Position numbers and translations under genes: made by a program
Assembly: GCA_037042915.1 (NCBI GenBank)
Contig: CM073193.1
Span: 1 to 64,000, forward strand
From: Auricularia sp. M13
Taxonomy: Eukaryota; Basidiomycota; Agaricomycetes; Auriculariales; Auriculariaceae
Length of the DNA stretch: 64,000 nucleotides
Direction of reading: 5' to 3'
Shown: positions 12,331-24,013 of the stretch, piece after piece
Numbering within the stretch: the first letter of the stretch is position 1
Layout: each line of letters begins with the position of its first letter
The notes under the pieces: model-generated
Told to the model about the DNA's origin: nothing
The model's database searches: none
Seen by the model: the letters and a program-made list of their open reading frames with translations, nothing else

Positions 12331-13217
12331 CCACTCGAACACGAAGCGGGATAGAATGGGGTTACACGTGGGCCACTCGGGCTCCCCAGGCGTACGTAAC
12401 TGCCTCCAACCGAGCTTGTGTGGATATTCCTGCACACGATTACCGCTGCAAAGGTAACCAGTAGCAGTCCTGACAGAGTTTACTCGACCAGCGCGACGCT
12501 GTACACTGCTACATATGCCCAGGTCTCACAGCGGAACCAAAGTCCTGCTCTATAGATCTGCAGCGTTCCATGCGTGAAGCCTGTTTGCAGAAGCCTCATG
12601 CAGGCTGAGTCGCTTGATGTTCTGTGTCTAGATCTCCGCGTTTGCATACCGACGCCTCAGGATCCTGAGATTTTCCAGGAACGTAACATATGCAGAAGAA
12701 GAATCTGATGCGCTAGCAACAAAGAATCGAGGACCGGGGTACTTGGCAAATGGGACAGCGGATTTAGACAAGGGATGTGGGATTGTAAGCATATGCACTT
12801 GGAGCAGGCGAGTTGCGCAATGGCCAATTGCGTCGATCAGGCTGACGGAATACGAGCGAGCAGATGCCGACCAGACAAGGCAAAATCGAACTGAGAAGTG
12901 GGAAAGCCGCATTTACTCGGACGACGCGGACTAGCAGTGCTGCTGTTCCCACCGCCGAAGAGGTCTCTGGGTTTCGCCGACCGCTGAGTTCTGGATCGCG
13001 CGAATGCGCTTTCAAGAAAGCGTAGCGACGGACAGCTAGTCGACGGCTAGCCGCCCGGTGCTGTACGCGCGTCATGGGTGGAAGGGAGTACGGATTGCGC
13101 GGGAACGGGATCGGGGCTTGGGAGGAATCGTGGCGTATATGGGGAAAGGCCTGAATCGTCTGAGCAAGAGGAATACCAAGCGCCGTGAGCTCAGGCGACC
13201 ACGAGCTGCTGGCGAAT

Positions 13218-13430
13218 TCAACGGCATCGAGTCAGCACGAGCATTTCCCGATATTCGACACGCGCACGAGGGGCGGGAAGCATCTCGAGCTGGAGCACGA
13301 TGCGTGCGGCAGACGCGACGGTCGACGTCCGACGATGCAGCATAAATGGCGCGCGTGCGCTTCCGCTCGATTCCACGGCCACGGTTTGAGGGTATAGCAG
13401 GCTCCAGGTCGCGCGCCTGTCTTCAGCAGC
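13218..13430 (-). pseudogene. Decayed DUF6593-type gene fragment
   Basis: Minus-strand translation includes APFMLHRRTSTVASAA, close to TPFALHRRTSTVASAA of the intact DUF6593 gene at 50106-50726. The DNA around the shared GGTCGACGT is also alike. Frames shift around the match and the DUF6593 C-terminus is not recognisable, so this is a relic. Confidence 0.45.
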
Positions 13431-15944
13431 ATGTCCCGCTCGATGCACCGCGACGTGTCCGACATCGATATAATCGAGACAGTGGTCGCGGCGGCTAGAC
13501 GGGTACGAGGAGGAGTTGCGGACATGGATTGTGCCCATCGAGTACTGCTCGTGGCGCGCTGGAGCGTCTTGCGCGCCTCAAGTATCGGGATCCAGCACAC
13601 AGTCGTTGGCTGTTCAGGGGCGCCGTCTCCGGAGGTACCAGAGCTGTCGCTGGGACCGCGCATGCCAGTACAGAGCCCGCGGGATAGGGGGTAAGCAGTT
13701 GGTCGCGCCTCGAGCAGACGACTTTGATTTATCTCGCTGCACGCGCGGTCAGCACCACAAAGCGACAGGGCTAGATGCGTACCTACCGTTTCCTATGGGC
13801 GCGCACGGTTCCCGCATCAGTGGGCTAGCATGAGTTCGAACTGCACGAGCGTTAGCGCCTGCACGCGCGACGAATCGAGTTGCGCGTACCGTACTGCCTC
13901 TGCCGACAGAGAAGGCAGATCCAGGACGCACAGTGGCGAGCGAGCATCAGCGCCGCGCCGCGCTGCAGTCCAAGCCAGAGAACCAGAGGCGCGCGCCGTG
14001 AGAGAGATGTCGCAAGACGCGTTGACGCAGCTGCATCGGCATGCGCGCCATGAATTAGTTCACTAGACGACAGCGGATGCGTCAGAATAACCATGACGAC
14101 TGATGACGGCGGCAGCACGCACCACGGATGCGGCGGCGGCGACGAAAAATGGGACTCAAAAGCATCGCACGGCGTGGCGTGGAGAGCTGCAGGGCCGCCA
14201 AAGGTCGGCTGATCGCCGGTTACACAGACTCAAGCGAGCGCAATGTAGCTAAGTGCGCGGCGCTGCTCGACGAGGGTCCGCGGCAGCTGTAGCTGCCAAC
14301 CGCTCGACGCACGCGCAGACGGCTGACGAGGAGCGTGAGCAGACAGAATCAACACAGAGGCCGTAAGACAGAGCGCACCTGGAAACAGCCGCCACGAAGG
14401 CTGTCGCGTCCGCATGCGTCCGTCGCGCGCGGGGCCATCGCTTGGACCTCGCGCTTTGGACGATCATGACGCGCGCCAATGTCGTGCTGATATTTGAATG
14501 CAGACGCACGCACGCGCACACGGACATTCGCTGCGGTATACAACGCTCGTCGACGCTACGCGCAATTCGCGGTATGTCGTGCATCCTGAGCAGACATTAA
14601 TAACCATGTCAAGCAGCCAGAATCCAGCGCACGAGTCCACGCACAGGAAAGGGGCCTGAGCGAGCAGTAGTCGTTGTTTGGCGCGTTCCGGGAGCGGTGG
14701 CGGCGAGCACGAAAGACGGCGGCAGGTCATGGCGCGATCTGGCGGAAGACGAGCTCATCCTGGCAGACTGCGGACGCTATTCCGCGCTTCAGACGCGCCA
14801 CTTGCAGGCGTAAGAGCATGAGTCCTTGCGGGGAGCCTGCGCGTGGCTGGTGTGGGTGTACGAAACGGACAATGCCCTGTTTACGGCACAAGTTAACGAC
14901 ATCTTCAACAACACCGACGAGCGCACCCTCTACGTTGCGCGGCTATAAGATTGTTTCGCGCGAGCCATTCTATAGCGTGATGTGGATCCAGAGCGCGGGC
15001 GGCGCGATTCAGCCAATGCAGCGAAGTGGACAGAGGAGAGATGCGTAACGGAGTTTACACGCCTGGCTCCGACGCTCACGCGCCTCTACTCATATTCCTT
15101 GCTGCCGCCAATACATTCCCCGCCGGATATACCATGCTAAGGTGCGAGAAATACGATCATATTCTTGGTTTCGCGCAATCCCCGTCATCCTAAATCGTAA
15201 GTATGCGCTCGAACCCCCGGAATCCCGGCGCGAACTCGGTCGGGACAGGGATCGTCCGCAAGCGCGAAGTGATGTTTCCCGAATTCACTTCGCGCAAACG
15301 GTGATAGCAGGCGGTTGCGCAATAGTCCAGCTCCCCCGCTAGGGGGTTGATCCCAGGTGAAATGTGCCTCATCCGCTATTGCTCCTTGAGCGCTAGCTCT
15401 CGTATCCAGCGGCTAAAAGTGTGCGGGAGAGCGGAGATTGGACAGCGCGGAGAGGATGGAAGGATCAAGTCTCATGGCAATGTCTAAGCCTTGCCAGTGT
15501 GTCCGGAAAGCAGATGGAGAGAGGAGAGCCTGAGAGTGGAGTACGGAACGCTGTAGTTTTTTGTCCAGGGCATTTATACCCGACGCAGACTGAGGATCCG
15601 TATTTCTGGAAGTACTGGAACCGTCCCGAACACTGGGAGCGCGCCATCCGGAAGAAGGCACTCGGACAATGACAGGGAATGTAGCCAGCCAGGGCGCAGG
15701 CTCCATCCGACTGGCGCATAGCATCTGTAAAAATTGTCCGCTCGGGAGCCACCGTTGCGCACTCAGGAGCGTCCGAACACTCCGGAGCCTCCTGAGCGTT
15801 GGAAGCTGGAAAGCATCGGGAGCAGGACGCGTCGGAATGCCACGACTTTCATGTGCCGGATCCGTGTTCCGAACCCGCTCCGGAGTCTCCTGAGCAGACC
15901 TCGCGCTCCGACAGCGCTGTACCACACCTGCTCAAAGCGCTGTT
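13431..15944. other. Gene-poor stretch ending in subterminal repeats
   Basis: No supported gene. Between about 15600 and 15900 there are repeated short motifs (CCGAACACT at 15616 and 15769; CTCCGGAG-type boxes near 15777 and 15877). Inverted counterparts occur near 23130-23340 (AGTGTTCGG, CTCCGGAG). These may be subterminal transposase-binding sites of the Plavaka element between them; the true element ends were not resolved. Confidence 0.35.
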
Positions 15945-18900
15945 CTAATAGATAGTACGATATGCCGGCTTATCTACAAAGTTATTAATCCAGAAGTCTT
16001 GCCAACGTTCCAACAAATTATGGACATTCAAGTGCAAGGGTATGCTGGGTTTGAACCCAGTCAGCTTCGTCATCAGGTGGCACGACCTTCGCAGGTCGAC
16101 AGCTTCAACAATGCCGGCCTGTCGTACTTGGTTCTGGGTCCCGCTCTTGTAGCTGCGCTTCACGCTGTACATCCCGGTGATGTCGTCGACTCGGCCCAGC
16201 TTGGAGAACCACTCGACATAGGCCAACTTGCCGGGCCGCGGCAGCTTGAGCCTGTCGAAGATCGACCTTTGCATGTGCTCCGGGAGCTCGAATAGAACGC
16301 GCAGCTGCGCAACACGGATGCCTGCCTTGCATATGAGCACTCTATGCCGGGTACAAGCGATGAAGGTACGCACCTTTCATACCGCCTTCACCAGCAACAC
16401 CGTCCTGATTCATCTCTACCATGACAGGGTCAAAACGCGCAGGCAGCCGCTTGATACGCTTTGATTTCCTGGCGCGCGCTGGAGCGGCCTGTGCAACGTC
16501 GACCGTAGCTGGTGCGGCAACCGTTTGCACGTCCGGTGTATTGAACCTGACGCGATGCCAGACATCGAAGCCGAGGCAGCTGACCGCCGGGATCTCGTAG
16601 TCGGGCAACGGTACGCCAGGTGTCTTCTTTTTCCATTCTGCCTTAACGTATGTTTTAATGAAGCTGATAACTTGGTCTGCGAACTGGTCGGCACCGTGAG
16701 CGCGCGCTATCTGGTCCGCTGTGCGCGCTTGCTGATTTGGCGCCGCTGCGAAGTCGATTGCTGGCCGCTCGCGTTCGTGCTTGGCAGGTGGACGCTTGAG
16801 GCCGCGAAAGGTGCTGCCGTCACGATGGGCGAGGTACGACGCGAAGCGGAACATCTTCTCGCGACGTGCCAGCCAGGTGCACATGAACGGCAGAATATCT
16901 TCCTCGCGATGGCTCGAGACCTCGTACGCCTGCTTCGCATAGTCGATGTGCAGGCGCTCAGTCTGCTCAGTGTTGTAACCGTCGGTCGTGCCGAAGAGAC
17001 GGATGGAGGGCGTATAATGGACAAGGCTGTGGAGCTTGGGTAAATCAAGCGCTACGAGGGCAGCTGTGAGTACCGCGCCATGCCAACAGCTGAATTACTC
17101 ACACTCTCCAGCTCCGGTATTCAAAAAGACTGCCTTGTACTTGTGGAAGTCGGCCAGCGCGTCGTCCATCATCTTCATCGTCTCGTCGGAATGACACGAA
17201 TACTGTGCCATGTATGTGAAATCGAGCAGCGCTCGCGCAGCTCGGACCGCGTCCTTCTCTGGGATCCCCGCCAAACAAGCGAGGAGCTGCTTCGCGATGG
17301 CCTTGTGCTCCAGGCCAGAGACACGCTGCAGACTGCTGATGCCGTTGGCGAAGTGCCGAAGACCATGAGCGAGTGATGCCCGCTTGAAGCGGGCGTCCAA
17401 CTCATCGTCACCCACGACACTGCGAGCCCAGAGCGTCAAGTGCTTGATCATGCCTTGGTAAAGCTGGTGCAGAATGTCGGGCGTGATGGCTTGGTGGATG
17501 TTGGCGTGCGGCCAGTCGGCCCAGAACGGCTCCGGTATGAAGTTGAGGCCGTCGTCGCGCAGGTCGTCGTTGATTGCGGAGAGGCTGCGATTAGCCTCGC
17601 CCGCCGCGCGGATCGTCTCGAGGGTCTCGTCAGGGTCTCGCGCCTCGCATGGTTCGCCTGAGCTGAAGTCGGTCTTGCTGGCCTTGCACTTCGGGCAGCG
17701 TGACCCGTAGCGCGTGCAAGCAACCAGCGATTGCTCAGGGTAGTCGGCGGCGTAGACTGCCAGCAGCAGGAAGCAGTTGCGCACCGCTCCATTGCTGCTT
17801 TTGAGGTGGATGCCCGTGCTCGCGGCCTCACGGAGAGGTTCAAGGATCATGCGGACGGCAGCGTGGAAGATCTGAGCACGTGCATTGCGGACGGCAAGGT
17901 CGGAGAGGTCCCCCTTGTCGATGGCTGTAGTGGGCAGATAGCCGATGAGTATCTGCGCATGCCGCGACGACTGGCGGCGGATGTGCCCGTAAATGTTGCC
18001 GATGGTCATATAGATAGGGTAGGCAGTAGCATCGCCCGAGAACTGACTGAGCTGCGTCTTGTCCGAGCTAATGATGATGGGCACGACGGTCGATCCAATC
18101 TGCAGCTTTCCCTTTGACATGTGAGTAATATTGTTGTAGCTGAGCATCCGAAGCAAGCACACCTGCATTTCCCACCAGAAGTCGCCGGTATTCATATCCG
18201 TGTACAGACGGTTCTTCTTGCTGGCATCTGAGTACCGCTTCTCCGGCTCGAAAGACATGTGCCCTTTGAACGCTGGGTCTGCCCAAAGTGCCCGAAGACA
18301 GTCAATTGGATTGCGGTAAAATAACTCGTGCGTCGTTTCCGAGCCGTCGACGGAAATCAGAGTATATTTCCATCCACCGTAGCCGGGCAGCTGGTCAATT
18401 TTCTGGTTCAGTTGACGTGCATTACGAATCGTTGTTTCCGTGTTCTAGTGAGACAACATCAATTGACAAGAATAGAATGAAGGCAAGACGACGTACCGAG
18501 GGTATTTTGAAATACCTGTCCACAGCTGCATCAGAGATGCCTTCGTCCTTGAGCCATTGCGAAAGTTCCCACTCTGAACGGCAGGAGAACGGATGGTACT
18601 CATTCTTGCCGTCTCCGTGGAAGTGGCCGAAGTCGCGGTCTGCTGGCGGCGTGCCCTTTCGCAAAACCATTCCAGCCTTGTGCTCCGCAGGATAGTGCTC
18701 GACGACCGTCGGATTGTCACCTTCGTCCACAGCATCCTCTACCCTAGCGCGGCGATCGATCGGAGGCGCTGGCACATCCGGCTCATCGACTATATAGGTC
18801 TCCTCAACCACCACTTCGGGCGGGGGCGGAGGCGGGTCCACATTGGTGTCCTCGTCAGGCGGAGTAAATGTGAGCTTTACGTAGCCTTTTTTGCTGGACG

Positions 18901-19078
18901 TGCTGAATGGACGACGGGTTTTATCGGCCTTCAACGAGTCCTTCCGCTTCTTTGCCTTGCACCGTTTAGACTGGCTGCGGTGGTTCTTATAGTCTTGTAG
19001 ACGGAAAAAGAACTTCTTGCAGCCCTTGCAGATATATGCGGGGTTGGATGACGTTGCAGTACGGATAGTGGGAGGCAT
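15945..19078 (-). CDS. Plavaka-type transposase, four exons, 992 aa
   Basis: Minus-strand exons 19078-18497, 18444-17103, 17051-16374 and 16321-15945 are joined by 51-52-nt introns; the sum is exactly 993 codons with no internal stop. The N-terminus has a C2HC zinc-finger-like motif (C17, C20, H33, C40). It is followed by the family block LFYRNPIDCLRALW and by VPIIISSDKTQLSQFSGDA with YPIYMTIGNI, the signature of Plavaka transposases (CACTA-related DDE enzymes of basidiomycetes). LPKLHSLVHY and a conserved C-terminal region follow. Such enzymes cut at terminal inverted repeats and paste the element elsewhere. All exons are open, so the copy may be active. The start was chosen just upstream of the zinc finger. 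Family call by eye, high confidence. Confidence 0.85.
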
Positions 19079-19385
19079 GGCGGGACTGAGCAGAGGAGCG
19101 GAGCGTAACCAGGGGAAATGCGCTAGTTCCCGCCGCCAAGTTCCCGCCGGTTCATATTAAATGCCAGTAGTCTCGCATATGAGTGTATATTGCCTTACTG
19201 CCCCAGATTCAGTTACGTGTCGCGCATGTCAATTACAGCTGCGCCCCGAGCTAGGTACCCTCTCAGCGGCAGGTGCAACCATGAGCACGGCCTATATGAG
19301 TCATCAGAATCATGATTGTGCCCTGAAATATAAGTCAGAGGGCTCTGCGGACTTTGCAACGTTGCGCGCTCAGCTACCTCCCATC
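19079..19385. promoter_or_regulatory. Shared divergent promoter of the Plavaka transposase and DUF6532-like gene
   Basis: A 307-bp gap separates the two divergent start codons. It has a TATA-like AATATAAG at about 19326 for the rightward gene and an AT-rich TTTAATAT for the leftward gene near 19150-19158. Two direct GTTCCCGCC boxes (19126-19134 and 19140-19148) match the E2F/DP-type consensus. Confidence 0.5.
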
Positions 19386-21375
19386 ATGGTAAAAACACCC
19401 ACTGCGGCCGAGGCCTCTGGCTTCGACATATCCAAGTTATCGAAAAAGGATCGCGAGAAGATGCTTGCGTTGCTCAAGAAGGACGAGAAAAAGCGTGAGA
19501 AAGACAGTACGTTGTACAGTTGGGAAAAAAATTCTTGGACTGCGCTGACAATCTTACACCAGGCAAGAAGGTCAAGAAAGACAGGGTCAAGGCAGCCGAG
19601 GATAAGGCCGAGCAGGACTACCAGAAAGCAGCGAATAAACGCTCGCAGGCGAAGGTGTCGACAACGAGCGATAAGGCGTCTCCAGTGGCATCTATAGTTC
19701 CAGCCAAGCGCGGGAAGAAAAGCAAAGTTGTCCAGCGAACCAACGAGGAAGATAGTGAGGATGCGGACAGCGGGGAGGACAACCAGGAGACGAAGAGCGT
19801 CGACGGATACGAGAGCGGCAATGACACAGGCATTCCCATTGGCAAGTGCGAGGCAGAACAAATCACAGCCAGCTGACGATGAATAGACCCAGAGCTCCTG
19901 AAGCAGGCTCACGCGACCGCAATTACGAGCGACGAGGAGCAGCGTCCAGCAAGAAAGAAGGCTCGGGCCGTTAGCGGCAAAGCTGTCAAGACGGCACCAG
20001 CAGCAGCAACGAAGACCAGTGTTAAAGGACTCGTCAATGTGAGTCTCCTTTGACTTTGGGCCAGCATAGACTCACGTAATATTAGGTGAACGTTGCGTCG
20101 CCAATGGCTCTCGTTCGAACACCAGTTCGCGGCGCTAGAAAGCCATTCGAAATTTCATCGTCCTCGTCATCTGACAGCAGCTCATCGGATAGTTCTGAAA
20201 CGTCCGATTCAGACGTTGCGAAGCGCGCACCGGGACCCCACACACCGTACAAAGCCCCAGTGCTTGGGCGCGGCAAGAGTGCACCGGCGCTGCGGGATCT
20301 CAGCCCAACGACACGCGCCATCGCAGAAGACCTACGTACAAAATATTCCGTTTACCTCGCGACGGTAGACGCGTTTCCAAACGAAAGGGACGCGCGCAAG
20401 ACGGCACGCAAGCTCTTCATAGCTGAGGTCGACGGAGCGGTGTATCAGGATCAACTTGATGACGACGAGGATGCGGACAAGCGCCAGCGTCGCGGGGAGC
20501 GCGCTAAGGCTGACAGGACCTACAGTGAGCATGTTAAAAGCATGGTGAGTTTCTCCTTCTCTCAGAATTATTATGTACACTTACCGGTCTCCCAGATCAC
20601 CAACGTTGATTCGTCTTTCCGCGGTCATGTCGTTGACGATGCGGCACCTCTCGTAGAGAGCGAGTATGGTCTTCTCGATGCCGACCTCGATGATAAAAAA
20701 ATTGCGGATACGGTCGGCCGTCTTTTGGAGGACGGGTCGTTCACGTTCAAGAACTGGAAACAGGTAAGTCCAGAGTCCGCTCCTCGCCTTTTATCTCCCG
20801 CGTCCAACACCAAATGCTTACCATGCCGAGCAGCGCGACGGCGCTTTCCAATGCCCCATCGTGCCCAAGCTGCTTCGCAAGGCGTTTCTGACAAAGCAAG
20901 TCAAGAAGGGCCATGCGTTGGGACTCGGGCCAAACTTCCAAGTCTTCTCGGAGGTCACACCATCGCTGCTAGCCTTTCTCCTCACGGCAGTACGTTGTAC
21001 CTGCTTGCACGCACTTCTAAGTTGACATGCCTGCATAGATTGAGTGTGTCTTGACGCGCTGGCAGACCGGCAAGTACGAGAAGAGCCAGTTCACCATGGC
21101 CAAGTACGAACCGATCTACACGAAACACCTGAAGGCGCTGCACCATACCGAGGTCTCAAACCCGGGTAGCCTTTCGGGCATTCGTAAAGGCATCTGGGAA
21201 CTTGCATGGTACGTTCAAACCGCCTTTTTGTGTGATACAAATTGTGAACTGCCTTTCCAGTAAAAGCGCTGGCATCGAGCCGCCCACCAAGGTCCGCGAC
21301 CTGGATCACAGCGGCGGCTACATGCGCGCCGAGGACTTCGCAAAGATGCGTGCTCAAGAGCAGGCGTCTGCTTAA
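19386..21375 (+). CDS. DUF6532-like protein, eight exons, 539 aa, probable accessory gene of the Plavaka element
   Basis: Exons: 19386-19506, 19563-19841, 19887-20038, 20086-20544, 20596-20763, 20834-20989, 21039-21208, 21261-21375; total 540 codons in frame. Intron 2 (19842-19886) starts GCAAGT, a GC-AG intron, with CTGAC as branch site. The N-terminal half is lysine-, acid- and serine-rich low-complexity sequence, probably disordered and nuclear. The C-terminal half resembles the basidiomycete DUF6532 domain: a DAFPNERDARKTARKLF helix, DGAFQCPIVPKLLRKAF, LAFLLTAIECVLTRWQTGKY, and YTKHLKALHH. It is divergent from, and 307 bp away from, the transposase gene, which suggests both travel in one element; its role is unknown. 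I preferred this start over ATGs at 19161 and 19281 because a TATA-like box lies at about 19326. Confidence 0.75.
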
Positions 21376-22065
21376 GGATTCGGTCGCGACAGGTGTTGCA
21401 CGTCGCCATGCATTGCGTTCAACACGCATCAGTCAGGAGTCTTCAGCAGACCCAAATACCCCAGCATTCAACATGCTTTCGATGTTCACCTGCCAGATTG
21501 TCCCGTTCTCCATGCCAGCTTCGTCAGCACCATCTCTTATGTGACTTCAACAGTCGTTGCTTCATTTTCCCCTCCCCCACCAAAATCAAATCCCAATCTT
21601 ATCTATCCGGGCTTAGCATACATGGAATACATGCAGCCTATCTCGTTTTTAGTATTTTTGGTGGAAAGACCAGCAAGACACTGTCGTTGTCGATGCGCCG
21701 ACGAGCTTGGATCGGAAGCAAGCGGACATAAGTCGGCAGCAAATTGAACATTTTCAAACTTAGCGGGGCCGACTTAACTAAGCTAAGCTATGCGCTCAAG
21801 AAGCCTCTGATATTCCAACCCCATCTTCAGGGAAGTTTTCCTGACGAGCGGGGTCTTTCAGAATATCTTGTGCATTTTTGTTTCGGGCGGCGGAGCTGGA
21901 GTCAACAAGTACCGGTGGTTGGGTCGGACCTTGAAAGGTCTCGGTCTTCCTGTCTTTCGTCTTGCCGCGTGCAAAAGTACGTCTTGGACGATTTGACAAC
22001 AATACGGCCACGCTAATGCTTTGCTCGTCCCAGACTTGACATACACGCTCAGGGCGCAGCACAGG
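21376..22065. other. Downstream of the DUF6532-like gene, no supported gene
   Basis: Short AT-richer frames with no recognisable product. Likely untranslated or internal transposon sequence. Confidence 0.35.
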
Positions 22066-22857
22066 TGCCTGCAACATGATGTTGTCACCAACTACGCTGT
22101 TGCCCTCCGACGGCGTAACGGGCTATGACGGCGCAACGGACCGTCCTGCAAAGTGAGTAACCGGCATATCGTGCTCAGCCAGGCATCTGACCGTTCCCAG
22201 CAGGTCTGCAAGTGCGGCCTGCTACCCAACATGAAGGTGTGTCAGTTCATCCCGCCACTGCCAGCCTTACGACGTTCTCGCTGACGCATGCAGACCCGGC
22301 ACACTCAGCTTCTACCTCTGGACCACCTCGCCGGCGCTTGCGCCTGAACCACCTGGACCAATTCGCGCTGCAGCGCGTTCGCGACAGCGGACTCGCCTCG
22401 GGCCTCTATGCCCACCACCGCATCTACACCACGCCATCCGGCCATGTTGCACTGCCAGTCCATTTCCCCCGAAGGGTCTGGCCATCGGTGAGCTTTCCCA
22501 GCAGCTGTCTTGCCCACATCCCGTCGCTGATACCTGCCGCAGGACGGAGGACAACGGACTAGCATGCGTTGCCATCTAGCCGTCGCCTCCTACCGCGCCT
22601 GCAGCATCCACCGTCAACCACGTAGGGGCTGACGACATGCGAACCGCGACAGCGGACGTGCGGTATGTGCTTAACCTTGCTTCTGTATCCGCGTAGCACT
22701 TATTGACAGTGCTGTCTTATTCTTGCTTTAGGTACGGCGCTGGTAGCTCCACGGACGTCGCGCGCATCCACCCCGAAGCCTACCCGAGGGTCTGCTTGAA
22801 CACCAACTGCCGGTCGAACGGCTTCGATGTGACCGCCGGGCATTGGTTCAGCGCAAA
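22066..22857 (+). pseudogene. Exon-like segments of an unrecognised gene, possibly a third transposon ORF
   Basis: Several segments have coding character with splice-like borders: about 22280-22490 (HLDQFALQRVRDSGLASGL, then YAHHRIYTTPSGHVALP) and about 22733-22857 (STDVARIHPEAYPRVC and later NCRSNGFDVTAGHWF). No single chain keeps the frame across all of them, so the gene is either broken or has an exon I did not place. It lies between the DUF6532-like gene and the right-hand motif cluster, so it may belong to the same transposon. Confidence 0.25.
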
Positions 22858-23942
22858 GTCTTTTCAGCACAGAAGACTTTGCCACGCTGCTACTCGGTGT
22901 GTGATTTATATTTCACTCACTGCAGTGCCTAACAACAATTCGGGGTCCAGCAGCATAAATGCCGAGGCTGTAGCCGCTCGTGTCGCCTGGTATGTCTACA
23001 GCAAGTGCACCGCACCGGACCCGTAACTAAACTTAGTGTATGCATGAGCATGTTCATTCTGCACTGTCCTATCTGCATTAGTAATAGCAATAATGAATTA
23101 ATTGTTCCAAATCCCGCTATAATTGATTCAGTCAGAAAGTGTTCGGATGAGCGGGAGTGACAGGAGCATGAGCATTGCATTGAAATAAACGAGTCCTTCT
23201 GAGCAGGCAGCTTCTCCGGAGCTGCTCTGGAGCGCTGCGGAGTGCTGACAAGCACCACGGCGGACTCCACACAGTCCGGAGATGGGGGGGTCGATTTGAA
23301 GCTCCCGTCGCTCGGTAGCGTCCGCAGCGCTCCAGAGCGACGGAATTTTCCACCGATGTATTTCTCCACGTCGCGTCACCACTGGTTTCCCTGGGCCACA
23401 CGCCGCACCTTCCAGGCGGCGAGGGAACAGGCAGCAAACAATTCGTCACTACTGTAAGCTGCAGTAGCGCGATGAGTGCACGAAGCCAGCGTGACGGCGT
23501 CAGGAATGGAACTACGAATGGAAAGCCGCGCAGCAGACTGCCCTTATCTCAGCACACACCAGTGACCAGCGGCACGCGGAGAGTCGATGCTGGCCGCATG
23601 CCCGATTCATCTTGCTCCATTTCACAAGCCGGCGACGTTCCGAGACATTCGGAGTCGCAATGGAATGGCCAGAATCCCCCGTCGCACTGCGGCACGGTTT
23701 TTCTCCCCATCCGAGTCCCACCCAACATCTCTCACAGCCACCGAAACCCGCACCGAATGTGGATAGGAAATGATGGAATGTTGTGTAAAGCCGCAAGCGT
23801 TAAACGTGCTCATGTACGGAATGCTCCGTTCTGTGAAATGCCATCACCGCTCAGAGCAGGGGAAGGTCTAAGCGCGCCGCTCTTCCTTGGGCATGATGAC
23901 GCATATGCTGAAGAGGTTCCGTGAAGTGTGTGCGATGCAAGC
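22858..23942. other. Motif-rich flank, no supported gene
   Basis: Contains boxes such as AGTGTTCGG (near 23135), CTCCGGAGC (near 23214) and CGCTCCAGAGCGACGG (near 23328) that echo, in inverse, motifs at 15.6-15.9 kb. No gene is supported. Confidence 0.35.
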
Positions 23943-24013
23943 AGCAGATGATGAGAGCGACGAATTGAAGGGCTGGAATGGGATTGCACGAGACGTTCTA
24001 CTTGGCATTTTAT
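23943..24013 (-). promoter_or_regulatory. TATA plus CTCATCATCTGCT module, copy 4
   Basis: Minus strand: GGTATAAAAT at about 24017-24008 and GCTCTCATCATCTGCTGC ending near 23942. Same spacing and order as the other copies. No intact gene follows on that strand. Confidence 0.4.

Larger units (their letters stand above)
15945..21375. mobile_element. Plavaka-type DNA transposon, coding core
   Basis: Core region holding the divergent transposase and DUF6532-like genes. The terminal inverted repeats were not identified with certainty. Flanking regions 15600-15900 and 23130-23340 share inverted short motifs, so the full element could extend from about 15.5 to 23.4 kb. Both genes have unbroken exon chains, so the copy looks young. 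Confidence 0.6.

Noticed and set aside
16034-16060. tRNA B-box-like GGTTTGAACCCAG
   Set aside because: Lies in the coding sequence of the transposase C-terminus; no cloverleaf around it.
19370-19912. Long minus-strand frame opposite the DUF6532-like gene
   Set aside because: Shadow of the lysine- and acid-rich coding strand; low-complexity mirror without splice or start evidence.
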